Shown in pieces: positions 9,341-17,903 of a stretch of DNA of 59,775 nt. This DNA comes from Candidatus Rokuibacteriota bacterium. GTDB lineage: Bacteria; Methylomirabilota; Methylomirabilia; Rokubacteriales; CSP1-6. Position 1 is the stretch's first letter; every line of letters starts with the position of its first letter. Where the stretch lies: assembly GCA_003220615.1 (NCBI GenBank), contig QHTB01000189.1, positions 1 to 59,775 on the forward strand, read 5' to 3'. The notes under the pieces are model-generated. The model was not told the origin of the DNA, did not search any database, and was given only the letters and a program-made list of their open reading frames with translations. The position numbers and the translations under genes are program-made.

Positions 9341-10203
9341 AACCACCGAAGTTCGACTATCACGCGCCGAAGACGGTGGACGAGGCGCTGGCGTTGCTCA
9401 CCCGCTACGACGGCGAGGCGAAGATCCTGGCCGGCGGCCAGAGCCTGATGCCGCTGCTCAACTTCCGCCTGAGCCGGCCGGCAGCACTGGTCGACCTCAA
9501 CCGGATCCCGACCCTGGCCTATATAAAGGAAGTGGACGGAAGTGTCAGATTCGGCGCCATGACCCGCCAGCGCGCGATCGAGTTCTCACCCGTCGTGGCC
9601 AAGCGGCTGCCGTTGCTCACCGAGGCGACGCGCTGGGTTGGTCACCTGCCGATCCGGACGCGCGGGACGATCGGTGGCTCGATCGCCCATGCGGATCCCT
9701 CGGCTGAATACCCGGCGGTCCTGACCGCGCTCGACGGCGAGGTCGTCGCGCGAGGGCCGAAGGGCGAGCGCGTGCTGAAGCCGCGTGACTTCTTCCAGAC
9801 GTACCTCACCACGAACCTCGCCGCCGACGAGATCCTCACCGAGGTGCGACTGCCCGCCACGCCGGCGGGCGCCGGATTCGCGTTCGAGGAGTTCTCGCGG
9901 CGTCACGGCGACTTCGCGATCATCGGCATCGCGGCCGTGATCGTGCGCGAGGGGAGTCGGTGCACGATGGCGCGGCTGGCGACGGCTGGCGCGGGGCCGA
10001 TCCCGGTTCGCCTGCGCGCGGCCGAGGAGATCCTCGAGCGTGAAGGCCTCGGCGACGAGGCCATCGCGCGGGCCGCGGCGAAAGCTCAGGAGCTGGTGCA
10101 GCCCGATGGCGACATCCACGCGTCGGCCGACTACCGGCGTCATCTGACCGGCGTGCTCACCGGGCGCGCCGTCAAGCGGGCGCTGACCAAGGTGGCGAGA
10201 TGA
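9337..10203 (+). CDS. Molybdenum hydroxylase FAD-binding medium subunit (CoxM-like)
   Basis: 288 residues. GTG 9337 overlaps the stop of the large-subunit gene (GTGA), so translation is coupled. The FAD-binding motifs of the CO dehydrogenase medium-subunit family are visible: LAGGQSLMP near residues 31-39 and TIGGSIAHADPSAEYP near 111-126, followed by the C-terminal CODH flavoprotein domain (FAIIGIAAVIV, TAGAGPIPVRL). It carries electrons from the [2Fe-2S] subunit to the final acceptor in a cytoplasmic heterotrimer. It ends in a 4-base overlap with the iron-sulfur subunit gene. Confidence 0.93.
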   Translation: MKPPKFDYHAPKTVDEALALLTRYDGEAKILAGGQSLMPLLNFRLSRPAALVDLNRIPTLAYIKEVDGSVRFGAMTRQRAIEFSPVVAKRLPLLTEATRWVGHLPIRTRGTIGGSIAHADPSAEYPAVLTALDGEVVARGPKGERVLKPRDFFQTYLTTNLAADEILTEVRLPATPAGAGFAFEEFSRRHGDFAIIGIAAVIVREGSRCTMARLATAGAGPIPVRLRAAEEILEREGLGDEAIARAAAKAQELVQPDGDIHASADYRRHLTGVLTGRAVKRALTKVAR

Positions 10204-10679
10204 ACGAGCCCGTGACCGTCCGCTTGAAGGTCAACGGCGTCCAGCACGAGGGGCGCTGCGAGCCGAGGAAGCTCCTCGTCGATTTCCTACGTGAAGACCT
10301 CGGGCTCACCGGCACGCACGTGGGCTGTGAGCACGGGATCTGCGGCGCGTGCACCATCCTGTTCAATGGCGAGGCCGCGCGCTCCTGCATCATGCTCGCG
10401 GTCCAGGCCGAGGGCGCTGAGCTCCGGACGATCGAAGGCCTGATGGAGAACGGCAAGCTTCACCCGTTGCAGGAGGCCTTCCACGAGCACCACGGGCTCC
10501 AGTGCGGCTTCTGCACGCCGGGCATGCTGATGACCGCGCTCGATTTCCTGCGCGTGAAGCCCGAGCCGACGGAGGCCGAGATCCGCGAGGGCATCTCCGC
10601 GGTGCTCTGCCGGTGCACGGGCTACCAGGGCATCATCAACGCCGTCAAGGCGGCGGCACCCGTGATGCGCGGGAGCTAG
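10200..10679 (+). CDS. Molybdenum hydroxylase [2Fe-2S] small subunit (CoxS-like)
   Basis: 159 residues, the usual length. The plant-type ferredoxin cluster ligands are Cys43, Cys48, Cys51 and Cys63 (GCEHGICGACTILFNG and later RSC). The second cluster, next to the molybdopterin, is ligated by Cys102, Cys105, Cys137 and Cys139 (QCGFCTPGM and LCRCTGYQ). All eight ligands are present. ATG 10200 overlaps the previous stop. Together with the two genes upstream it forms an L-M-S operon in the uncommon order L, M, S. The 3' end overlaps the convergent EgtB-like gene by four bases. Confidence 0.95.
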   Translation: MNEPVTVRLKVNGVQHEGRCEPRKLLVDFLREDLGLTGTHVGCEHGICGACTILFNGEAARSCIMLAVQAEGAELRTIEGLMENGKLHPLQEAFHEHHGLQCGFCTPGMLMTALDFLRVKPEPTEAEIREGISAVLCRCTGYQGIINAVKAAAPVMRGS

Positions 10680-12001
10680 ATGGCGGGCCGGACGCAGCGA
10701 AACTTCGCGAAGACGTACGGGTACCGGGCCTGGTACCAGTTCCGAAAGCTCGGGCGGATGAGGTCCGATGCCGTCGCCCACGAGGCGCCCTTCAGCACGT
10801 AGTGCTTACCGTCGAAGAAATCCGCCGAGTACCCCGGATATCCCGGGATGTAGGCGTCGAATCCGGGGAACGGCTCGAAGAGGCTCTCGGTCCATTCCCA
10901 GCCGTTGCCCACCAGCTCGTGCACTCCCCATGCGCTCGCGCCATCGGGATGAGAGCCGACGGGGTCGGGGGACCATCGCGTGAAATCGAAGTTGCCGTGT
11001 CGACTCGTCGGGCGCTCGTCGCCCCAGGGAAATGCGCGCTCATCTCCATCAGGGTCGCCGAACGCGGCTCGGTGGAACTCGGCCTCGGTCGGAAGGCGCG
11101 CTCCACTCCAGCGCGCATAGGCCTGCGCCTCGGCGAGGCTCACGTAAACCGGCCAGGCCCCGGCGTCCGACAGCGGGATGACGTCGAACAGCGTCCGGTA
11201 GAGCCAGGCGCCGTCCTGCCTGGTCCAGCCGAGCGGAGCGCTCAGGCCCATGCGGGTCTTCCACGCCCAATCCGCCTCGCTCCAGAACGCCGGCTGATCG
11301 TACGCGCCGCTGTCGACGAAGTATCGGAACTGTTCGTTCGTCACCGGCGTCGAGTCGATTACGAACGCGGGGACCTCGACCCTCGTCAACGGGAACTCGT
11401 TGTCCCAGCCGAAATCGAGGTCACCGAAGGAGGCCCCGAGGGTCGCTTTGCCCTCGGGTATCACCACGCTTCGTGGCCATACGCCGTTTCCGCTGGGGTA
11501 CGCGACGTCGGGTGGCCGAAGCTTCTGGTCGGGATGGAGCTGCTGCACGATGTAGAGGAGCGTCTCCTGATGCATCAGCTCGTGCTCGATCGCCATCGAG
11601 AGCACGCGATTGTGCTCGGCCATGAGGCTCGTCGGCGCGTGCGCGGCGACGTCGCCGAGGGACTCGACGATCGCGCTCCGCACGCGGTCGCGATACACGA
11701 TGACGTCGTCGAGCGCCGGCCAGCGCTCGGGCACGTCCGGATGCGCGTGACAGCGCGAGGGGTCGTCCACGTCGGGATCGATGCCTCGGTCGAAGATTTC
11801 GTCGAAGCGGGGATCGAACGACGGGCGCTGAAGGACTCCGCGGCAGATGTGGTTCCACGCGAATGCCGGGAGATGGCCCACGTAGAAGATGAACGGGTGC
11901 CGCAGGGCGATGGGGCGTGACTGCATCGCGTCGCGCGCGACCAGACCGAAGAGCATGTCGGTCCTGCGCCATGCGGTCGTGAAGCGATCGCGGAAGGACA
12001 T
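10676..12001 (-). CDS. EgtB/SenA-like non-haem iron enzyme (DinB_2 + formylglycine-generating-enzyme domain)
   Basis: 441 residues. The N-terminal DinB-like half carries the iron ligands of the EgtB/OvoA/SenA group: a His in VGHLPAFAW (residue 43) and H140, H144 and E146 in EHELMHQETLLY. The C-terminal FGE-sulfatase half includes IDSTPVTNEQFRYFVDSG, RLPTEAEFHRAAFG, FPWGDERP, HELVGNGWEWTES and KGASWATASDLIRPSFRNWY. Enzymes of this type use O2 to join a thiol or selenol to a histidine derivative (ergothioneine, ovothiol, selenoneine) or form related sulfoxides. No EgtD methyltransferase, SenB or SenC is nearby, so the product is unknown. A GAGAGAGGG stretch precedes the ATG, with a TATTGT about 19 bases further upstream on this strand. 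Confidence 0.87.
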   Translation of the reverse strand: MSFRDRFTTAWRRTDMLFGLVARDAMQSRPIALRHPFIFYVGHLPAFAWNHICRGVLQRPSFDPRFDEIFDRGIDPDVDDPSRCHAHPDVPERWPALDDVIVYRDRVRSAIVESLGDVAAHAPTSLMAEHNRVLSMAIEHELMHQETLLYIVQQLHPDQKLRPPDVAYPSGNGVWPRSVVIPEGKATLGASFGDLDFGWDNEFPLTRVEVPAFVIDSTPVTNEQFRYFVDSGAYDQPAFWSEADWAWKTRMGLSAPLGWTRQDGAWLYRTLFDVIPLSDAGAWPVYVSLAEAQAYARWSGARLPTEAEFHRAAFGDPDGDERAFPWGDERPTSRHGNFDFTRWSPDPVGSHPDGASAWGVHELVGNGWEWTESLFEPFPGFDAYIPGYPGYSADFFDGKHYVLKGASWATASDLIRPSFRNWYQARYPYVFAKFRCVRPAI

Positions 12002-12198
12002 CGGCCCTCTCTCGAGGTCAACAATAGAGGGTCGTCACCCGGAAACAAGTCGGTTCTTCCGATACGAACCCGACTGCAGACGGCCTCAGCGTCGATGCCT
12101 CGTCTCTTCCCGCGTCGAGATCGGGACGCCGACGATGCGCGCGCGCAACGACCATCGAAAGTTCCGATCGGGCGGCGGTCTGAGCGGCGGCTCGGACG

Positions 12199-12492
12199 TC
12201 AGCCGGCGCTGCCGAGCAGGAAGCTCACCACCAGCTCGACGAGGATGATGCCGGCGATCACGGTGTAACGACGCAGGCCGTGTCCGACGATGGCCGCGTG
12301 GATGGCCCGCGGAGCGTCGCCGTCTGGGGACGACGTTCCTGTCCAGACGAGCTCGTCCCTCCACTGTTCCTTCCAGGCCCGGGGTGGGGTCTCCGAGACC
12401 GAGGCCACGGATCGATGTCCTCCTCGCGCGTCAGGTCGCGTTGACGAGAGACGCGAGCCATTCACGCGCACGAGCGCGCGATGACGGCTCAC
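12199..12492 (-). CDS. Possible small membrane protein
   Basis: An open frame of up to 97 residues whose C-terminal third is a convincing membrane helix (YTVIAGIILVELVVSFLLG) after a basic segment (GHGLRRYT). The N-terminal part is Arg-rich without clear structure, and several GTG codons could be the real start. I do not recognise it. If it is not a gene, then 12002-12526 is a stretch of more than 500 bases in which I see nothing else: no RNA gene, no repeat and no strong promoter. Confidence 0.35.
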   Translation of the reverse strand: MSRHRALVRVNGSRLSSTRPDARGGHRSVASVSETPPRAWKEQWRDELVWTGTSSPDGDAPRAIHAAIVGHGLRRYTVIAGIILVELVVSFLLGSAG

Positions 12493-12526
12493 GCCGAGCG
12501 GTTCACCGCGTCAGACGGACGGAGGA

Positions 12527-12790
12527 CTAGAGCCCGGGCGGGACGAACGGGGTCGTCGCGAAGAGCGGAAGCGATGGCGTGGCGTCGAAGAGCGTCGCCG
12601 ATCCCGTCACCGGCAACGACACGAGACGCTCGCGCGGGCCGGCAAGGGCGGGAAAGTTGGCCCAGGAGACCCGCGCGCTGTGCGACTTGGCGTCGGTTCG
12701 AAGGCCCGGGATGCCGCCGGCCCAGTGAAGAGTCGGCGCGACGACGAGCACGACCACGAGCAACGCGAGCAGGCAGCGGAGTGCGCTCAT
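12527..12790 (-). CDS. Small membrane-anchored or secreted protein
   Basis: 87 residues from ATG 12790, preceded by AAAGAAAGAGAT, a plausible weak ribosome site. The N-terminus (MSALRCLLALLVVVLVVAPTLH) is a signal peptide or membrane anchor. The remainder is proline- and alanine-rich with no recognisable domain. A longer reading from 12835 adds 15 residues but would precede the obvious signal. It lies 41 bases from the end of the CoA ligase gene on the same strand, so it could be the tail gene of that operon. Confidence 0.5.
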   Translation of the reverse strand: MSALRCLLALLVVVLVVAPTLHWAGGIPGLRTDAKSHSARVSWANFPALAGPRERLVSLPVTGSATLFDATPSLPLFATTPFVPPGL

Positions 12791-12831
12791 CACACGATCT
12801 CTTTCTTTGTTACCCACTGCCCCGCGGGAAG

Positions 12832-14352
12832 TCAAGGAACGCTCGGCGCGCCTCGCTCGCGCCAGAGCTGTTCCAGCGCCCGCCGCGCCACCTTGCCGCG
12901 CTCGGTCTTGGGGATGGCGTCCACCACGATGACGTGAGCCGGCACCTTGAACGCGGCCAGGCGCGCCCCGCAGTGCTCCCGCATCTCCGACGGCGACACG
13001 CGGTGGCCGGCGCGGGCGCAGACGAAGCTCACGATCGCCTCGCCGTAGACGGCGTCGGGCACGCCGATCGTGGCGGCGTCGGCCACGGCCGCGTGGGCGA
13101 GCAGCGCGGTCGTGATCTCGGCCGGCGCGACGTTCACCCCGCCGCGGATGATCAGGTCCTTCTTACGGCCGGTGACGTAGAGGTAGCCGTCGGCGTCGAC
13201 GCGCGCGAGATCGCCGGTGAGGAAGCCGTCCTGGGGAATCGGCTCCAACCGGTCGCGCGCCGTGAGATACGCGCTGGCCATCTGACGTCCGCTGACGAGC
13301 AGCTCGCCTTCCTCGCCCGGGGCGCAGGCCGCGCCCGTCTCGCTGATGATCGACGCGACGACGTGTGGCATCGGCGGGCCGATCGAGCCCACACGACGCG
13401 CGTCGGGCGGGTTGCCGGCCATCCAGCCCGCCTCGGTCATCCCGCAGCCCTGGACGATCGGGATCCGGTAGCGATCCTCGAACTCGAGCTGGCGGTCCAC
13501 GCTGAGCGGCGCCGAGCTGCTCGTCATGAACCGGAGGCCGGGGAGATCGGCGCCGGTGAGGGCGACCGGCCGATCGAGCAGCATGTTGATCACCGTCGGC
13601 ACGCCGATCACGATCGACACGCGCTGGTCGCGGATCCAGTCGAAGAACTGGTGATGAGAAAATCGCCGGGCCAGCACGAGCCCGGTGCCCGTGTGGAGCG
13701 TGCCGCCGAGCGAGAGGAGTTGGGGCGACGCCCACGCCAGCGAGCGGTATTCCAGCACGCGGTCGCTCTCCCGGAGATCGAAGCGTCGCGCCGGCCCATC
13801 GCACCCGTAGGCGAACGCCTCGTGAGTCAGCGCGACACCCTTGGCAGCGGCCGTCGTGCCCGAGGTGTAGTCGAGGACCGCGAGGTCGTGAGGTCCTCCC
13901 ACGCGCCGCGGGCACGGAGACGCTGGCTGTTCGGCGAGACGGGGGAACAGCTCGTCGAAGGCGATCGCCTCGGCGCCACACGCCGCGACGGCGGCGGTGG
14001 CCTGATCGCCCAGAGCGCGGTCCCAGAGGACCAGGCGCGGCGCGACGTCGTAGAGGACGCGGGGAAGATCGGGCCCGAGCACCTCGGCGTTGAGGGGATT
14101 GACGGTCGCGCCGTAGCGCAGGATGCCGAAGAAGAGCATGACGAAGGCCGGGCCGTTGTCGCCGAGCACTGTGATGCGCTCGTTGGCCCGCACGCCGCGC
14201 TCGGCGAGGAAGTGGGCGACACGATGACAGCTCGCGTCGAGCTGGGCGAAGGTCAGCCGCCCGGGCGGGTCGACGCACTCGAGATAGACACGATCGCCGA
14301 AGCGCCGCGCCTGCTCGCCGAGCAGGGCGTCGACGTCAGGCGGTCGCGTCAA
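12832..14352 (-). CDS. Acyl/aryl-CoA ligase coupled to UbiD
   Basis: 506 residues from a TTG start at 14352 that overlaps the UbiD stop (TTGA), an overlap that fixes the start because the ANL fold begins directly after it (RPPDVDALLGEQARRFGDR). The P-loop is DYTSGTTAAAKG at about 161-172, where Ala-Ala replaces the usual Gly-Thr/Gln-Pro. Also seen are GCGMTEAG, TGDLARVDADGYLYVTGRKKDLIIRGGVNVAP and, at the end, PKTERGKVARRAL with the catalytic Lys. It should make a CoA thioester of the acid handled by the adjacent decarboxylase (inference). An apparent 955-residue open frame here is an artefact, since its upstream part reads UbiD in the wrong frame. Confidence 0.88.
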   Translation of the reverse strand: MTRPPDVDALLGEQARRFGDRVYLECVDPPGRLTFAQLDASCHRVAHFLAERGVRANERITVLGDNGPAFVMLFFGILRYGATVNPLNAEVLGPDLPRVLYDVAPRLVLWDRALGDQATAAVAACGAEAIAFDELFPRLAEQPASPCPRRVGGPHDLAVLDYTSGTTAAAKGVALTHEAFAYGCDGPARRFDLRESDRVLEYRSLAWASPQLLSLGGTLHTGTGLVLARRFSHHQFFDWIRDQRVSIVIGVPTVINMLLDRPVALTGADLPGLRFMTSSSAPLSVDRQLEFEDRYRIPIVQGCGMTEAGWMAGNPPDARRVGSIGPPMPHVVASIISETGAACAPGEEGELLVSGRQMASAYLTARDRLEPIPQDGFLTGDLARVDADGYLYVTGRKKDLIIRGGVNVAPAEITTALLAHAAVADAATIGVPDAVYGEAIVSFVCARAGHRVSPSEMREHCGARLAAFKVPAHVIVVDAIPKTERGKVARRALEQLWRERGAPSVP

Positions 14353-15887
14353 ATCCCGCGATCCGCCATGAACTTCGCGTAGTCGACCTGGGTCTCCTTG
14401 GCCTTTTTGATCTGGTCCTTCGTGTAGAACTTGGCGAGATCGACCATGTCGACCTCGTAGCTCGCGCGCCGGAAGGCGTCCTTGTAGATGAAGGGCCGCG
14501 TAGCGTCGATGGCCATGCCACCGGAGAAGCGGATGTTCGATTGCGTCCACTGGCGGTCGCCAGCCGAGCTGCGCTCGGCGGGCTGGAACGTTTGGCCGAA
14601 GCCGCCCTCGCAGACCGTCAAGATGTCGTCCTTCGGGTTCACGCGCGTGGCCAGCGCCCACATGATGTCTTCCATGTTGTAGATGTCGACGTCCTCGTCG
14701 ACCACGATGCCGAGCTTGGCGCCGAGCGAGATGGAGAGCGCCGCCGAGAGGATGTTGCGCTGCAGTCCCTCGTCGCGCGAGCGGCGCTTCTGGACCTGGA
14801 AGATCACGCCGCCCCAGTCGGTCATGCCCATGGGAATGTTGGTGTCGATGCAGAGGCCCGGCACGATGCGCTCGGCCAGCTCGAGGAAGCACGCCTCCCG
14901 CATCGTGACGTCGATGAAGTGGTCGTCCATGGCGTGGACGATGAGGCCGTAGTACAGAGGGCGATCCTTGCGGTGGGTGATGGCGGTCGCCTGGAACTTG
15001 TAGGTGCGGTAGGCCTTGCCCATGTAGCCGGACCACTCGGGATGGAAATCGTACTTGCCCTGCTGGTCTTCCTTCTCGGCCAGCGGGCTCTCCCAGACCT
15101 TCTGGGTCGTGTCCACGTAGCCCTCGATGACGTACTCGGCGTTGGCGATCGACCACGCGTCCTGCGTCCGCGCCTTCACCAGCTCGACCGGAAAGCCCTG
15201 GAGCGCGCCGGCCACGCCCAGCTCGTCGCAGCCGCGCGGCAGGATGACGTAGGTGAAGCCGGCGCCCGCCATCATCGTGCAGGCCGGCGGCACGCCGATG
15301 TTGATGGTCACGGGAATCGGGCCCTTCTTGTACCAGTGCGTGGCGATCTGGTCCATGTGCGACCCGGGCGAGATCTGGAACGACGAGTAGTCGGGGCCGC
15401 GGAAGTTCATCCGGTTGTACCCGATGTGCGAGCCACCCCAGAAGTGCTGGCCCCGCACGACCGTGTTGCCGGCGCCGAGCGTGCGGCCGGGATCGGTCTT
15501 GGAGTGGGAGATCATCGGGACGACGTCCCACACGTCGACGTCCCGGGTGATGACGACCTCCTGGCAGGGCGCGTCCTTCACCACGATGGGCGGCAGCGGC
15601 TGGCGGATGGCCTCCACGGCCTTGAACTTGAGCTTGCGCGGGTCGTCCACGTCGAAGAGCCGGGCGATCCGCTCGGCGGTCGCGTAGATGTTGTTGCAAA
15701 TGCGCGCGTTCGGATAGCCCTTGACCTTCTCCCAGAGCAGCGGCGCGCCGCCGTCGAAGTGCTTCTGGATGGCGGCGACCTCGAGGTGGGGATCGACCTC
15801 GACGTCGGTCGAGACCAGCTCGCCGTTCTCCTTCAGGTATTCCAGGGTGCTGCGCAGGCTGGAGATGTCTTTTTTAGTGGGTTTCAT
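14349..15887 (-). CDS. UbiD-family decarboxylase with altered catalytic glutamate motif
   Basis: 512 residues from ATG 15887; a TTG at 15908 would add seven. UbiD enzymes use prenylated FMN, made by UbiX (not in this window), to (de)carboxylate aromatic or unsaturated acids. Conserved features are GYNRMNF with Arg159, GSHMD with His177, GFPVELVKA with Glu235 (metal/prFMN ligands) and PEWSGYMG with Glu284. The first Glu of the usual E-x4-E catalytic pair (EGPFGE in the paralogue at 37169-38539) is missing. Here the segment reads KYDFHPE after a ~15-residue insertion. The gene is coupled to a CoA ligase and divergent from a PaaK-like ligase, so the substrate may be a CoA ester, as for phthaloyl-CoA decarboxylases (inference). 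Confidence 0.88.
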   Translation of the reverse strand: MKPTKKDISSLRSTLEYLKENGELVSTDVEVDPHLEVAAIQKHFDGGAPLLWEKVKGYPNARICNNIYATAERIARLFDVDDPRKLKFKAVEAIRQPLPPIVVKDAPCQEVVITRDVDVWDVVPMISHSKTDPGRTLGAGNTVVRGQHFWGGSHIGYNRMNFRGPDYSSFQISPGSHMDQIATHWYKKGPIPVTINIGVPPACTMMAGAGFTYVILPRGCDELGVAGALQGFPVELVKARTQDAWSIANAEYVIEGYVDTTQKVWESPLAEKEDQQGKYDFHPEWSGYMGKAYRTYKFQATAITHRKDRPLYYGLIVHAMDDHFIDVTMREACFLELAERIVPGLCIDTNIPMGMTDWGGVIFQVQKRRSRDEGLQRNILSAALSISLGAKLGIVVDEDVDIYNMEDIMWALATRVNPKDDILTVCEGGFGQTFQPAERSSAGDRQWTQSNIRFSGGMAIDATRPFIYKDAFRRASYEVDMVDLAKFYTKDQIKKAKETQVDYAKFMADRGI

Positions 15888-15953
15888 GGCCCGAACATCT
15901 ACGGTCAAACCTTTTGCCTGTCAAGACTCTAAGCTCCTGCGGAGCGACTCGGG

Positions 15954-15959
15954 TATGCT
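15954..15959 (+). promoter_or_regulatory. -10-like box (TATGCT) for the PaaK-like gene
   Basis: TATGCT lies 8 bases before ATG 15968, with no Shine-Dalgarno between. Transcription from such a box would start about at the ATG, giving a leaderless mRNA. The same spacing recurs at other genes in this window. The -35 is not convincing. Confidence 0.45.
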
Positions 15960-15967
15960 TCCCGGCC

Positions 15968-17293
15968 ATGGACTCCCGCTACCTGGAGCCGGACATCGAG
16001 ACGGCGGCGCGGGCAACGCTCCGCGCGGTCCAGGAGCAACGGTTGCACGAGCAGGTCGAGCACGCCTATCAGTCGAGCCCGTTCTATCGTCGGAAGCTCG
16101 ACGCCGCGGGAGTCAAGCCCGCCGACGTCCGCTCGCTCGACGACCTGCGCCGCCTGCCGTTCACGACGAAGGACGAGCTGAAGCAGGATCAGGCCGACCA
16201 TCCGCTGTGGGGCACGCTGCTGGCCGTTCCGTTCGCCGACTGCCTGCGCGTCCACATGACGTCCGCGACGACCGGACGGCCGCTCGCGTTTCTCGACACG
16301 CGCGACGACTGGTACGGCTTCTATCACTCCTACGCGCGCTCGCTGTGGGCGTTCGGGATCCGGCCATCGGACATGGTCATGGCCGCGTTCTCCTACGGCC
16401 CGTGGATCGGCTACTGGTCGGGGTTCTACGCGGCGCAGGACATCGGCTGTCTCGTCTTTCCGGCCGGCGGGTTCGGGACCGATCAGCGCATCGACGCCCT
16501 GCGCACGTATCCGATCACCGTGCTCGGTTGCACGCCGTCGTACGCGCTCTTCCTGGCCGAGCAGGCGCAGAAGAAGGGCATCGACCTCGCGAAGGAGACG
16601 AAGATCCGAATCACGTGGCACACGGGCGAGCCGGGCGCCTCGATCCCGGCGACGAAGGCGAAGATCGAAGCGGCGTTCGGCGCCAAGGCGTTCGATCTTC
16701 CCGGGCTCACGGAGATCGCCGCGTGGGGCTTCGAGTGCGACGCCCGCTCCGGGCTCACCCACGTCCACGAGGACTACTGCTATCCCGAAGTCCTCGACGA
16801 GGACGACCGGCCGGTGAAGCCGGGCGAGAAGGGCGAGCTGGTCTTCACCAGCCTCTACCGCAAGGCGATGCCGCTCCTGCGCTACCGCACGCGCGATCTC
16901 GTCCAGCTCGCCGACCGGCCGTGCCCGTGCGGGCGCACGCTGGTCGCGTTCGAGGGCGGCGTGCTGGCCCGCCTCGACGACATGAAGAAGGTCCGCGGGA
17001 TCATCGTCTACCCGCGGCGCATCGAGGAGATCGTGCGCGGTCACGCCGGCGTCGACGAGTTCCAGATTGTCTTCCGTCGCGTCGACGGGCTCGACGACAT
17101 CCTGGTCCGCATCGATCCAGCGCCGGCGCTCTCCGGCGCCGAGTGCCAGGGACTGTGTCGCGCGCTGGAGGAAGGCTTGCGCATCGGTCTCGGCATCCGC
17201 GTGACCGTCGAGGCGACAGAGCCCGGCGGGCTGCCCCGCTGGGATCACAAGGCCCGCCGCGTGAAGGACGAGCGCACCGAAGTCCCGTTCTGA
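15968..17293 (+). CDS. Phenylacetate-CoA ligase-like enzyme (PaaK family)
   Basis: 441 residues. Family markers are HAYQSSPFYRRKLDAAGV near the N-terminus, TSATTGRPLAF at about 98-108 (the nucleotide P-loop), HTGEPG, GLTEIAAWGFEC, GELVFTSLYRKAMPLLRYRTRDL, a CPCGRT element and a C-terminal AMP-binding domain (MKKVRGIIVYPRRIEEIV). It activates an aryl acid with ATP and CoA. It is divergent from the UbiD/ligase operon across 80 bases, which suggests a shared aromatic acid pathway (inference). ATG 15968 is chosen because the family begins here and a -10-like box sits just before it; an upstream in-frame start at 15914 would lie inside the promoter region. Confidence 0.87.
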   Translation: MDSRYLEPDIETAARATLRAVQEQRLHEQVEHAYQSSPFYRRKLDAAGVKPADVRSLDDLRRLPFTTKDELKQDQADHPLWGTLLAVPFADCLRVHMTSATTGRPLAFLDTRDDWYGFYHSYARSLWAFGIRPSDMVMAAFSYGPWIGYWSGFYAAQDIGCLVFPAGGFGTDQRIDALRTYPITVLGCTPSYALFLAEQAQKKGIDLAKETKIRITWHTGEPGASIPATKAKIEAAFGAKAFDLPGLTEIAAWGFECDARSGLTHVHEDYCYPEVLDEDDRPVKPGEKGELVFTSLYRKAMPLLRYRTRDLVQLADRPCPCGRTLVAFEGGVLARLDDMKKVRGIIVYPRRIEEIVRGHAGVDEFQIVFRRVDGLDDILVRIDPAPALSGAECQGLCRALEEGLRIGLGIRVTVEATEPGGLPRWDHKARRVKDERTEVPF

Positions 17294-17341
17294 CCTGGAC
17301 GTTCCCGACAAACGATCGTGCGTCGAGCGAGCGTGGTGGCA

Positions 17342-17806
17342 GTGAAGCGAATACTCTGGGCGGCGCTAGGGGCATTTTTCATCGTGATAGGAATCTCTTC
17401 CGTGGTGGCGTTCGGAGGGATCGCGTTTCGTGACCCGCGCCCTATCGTGTTTGTCGGTATGCTGTTCGCGCTAGCCGTAAGTACTGCCGGGTCGTTCATG
17501 TTTACGCGGATCCCCTACGATATCTCCTGTTCGAATGATTCCTTTGAATTGGCCTTTGTGAGGTGCAGACAACGCATTCCATGGGAAGACCTGAACTGGT
17601 ACCGCCCGGTCGGCTTCGTGGCGGCTTCGATGGAGCACTCGGGCCTTTGGGTACTGTTGTGTTACACAGTGCGGAACACTCATTCCGTCGGCAAGCGCTT
17701 GGCTTTAGTAGCCATAATTGCGAGCGGCCCACCATTTGGGTCGGTGCATGAGTTTTATACCGAGTTAGACCGCCACGTTCCGGAGAAGAGATATCGCCCT
17801 CGTTAG
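17342..17806 (+). CDS. Hypothetical membrane protein with PH-like tail, low G+C
   Basis: 154 residues from GTG 17342 (alternatives at 17318 and 17333). Two membrane helices (ILWAALGAFFIVIGISSVVAFGG and PIVFVGMLFALAVSTAGSFMF) are followed by a soluble beta-rich part containing RQRIPWEDLNWYRPVGF, like the bacterial PH/YcxB-type domains that follow paired helices. I cannot assign a family with confidence. Its G+C content is clearly lower than that of its surroundings, with codons such as TTA, GTA and ATA that neighbours avoid, so it may be a recent acquisition. It follows the PaaK-like gene by 48 bases, without an obvious functional link. Confidence 0.65.
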   Translation: MKRILWAALGAFFIVIGISSVVAFGGIAFRDPRPIVFVGMLFALAVSTAGSFMFTRIPYDISCSNDSFELAFVRCRQRIPWEDLNWYRPVGFVAASMEHSGLWVLLCYTVRNTHSVGKRLALVAIIASGPPFGSVHEFYTELDRHVPEKRYRPR

Positions 17807-17903
17807 CTCACACCTTCGCGAGGAGAGCGACAGCAGATCGTGACGGACGGGATCGGTCTAGAGTTTTGAGAAAATCAACGATGACCGAGTGTGACGCGTT
17901 CGA

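Noticed and set aside
10502..11920. Long plus-strand open frame opposite the EgtB-like gene
   Set aside because: Its translation is rich in Arg, Gly and Val without motifs, while the minus strand gives a complete enzyme. It is a high-G+C shadow frame.
12832..15699. A continuous 955-residue minus-strand open frame, apparently a UbiD-ligase fusion
   Set aside because: Only the part from 14352 down reads as a CoA ligase; the upstream part is UbiD read in a wrong frame. The two proteins are separate genes joined by a TTGA overlap.
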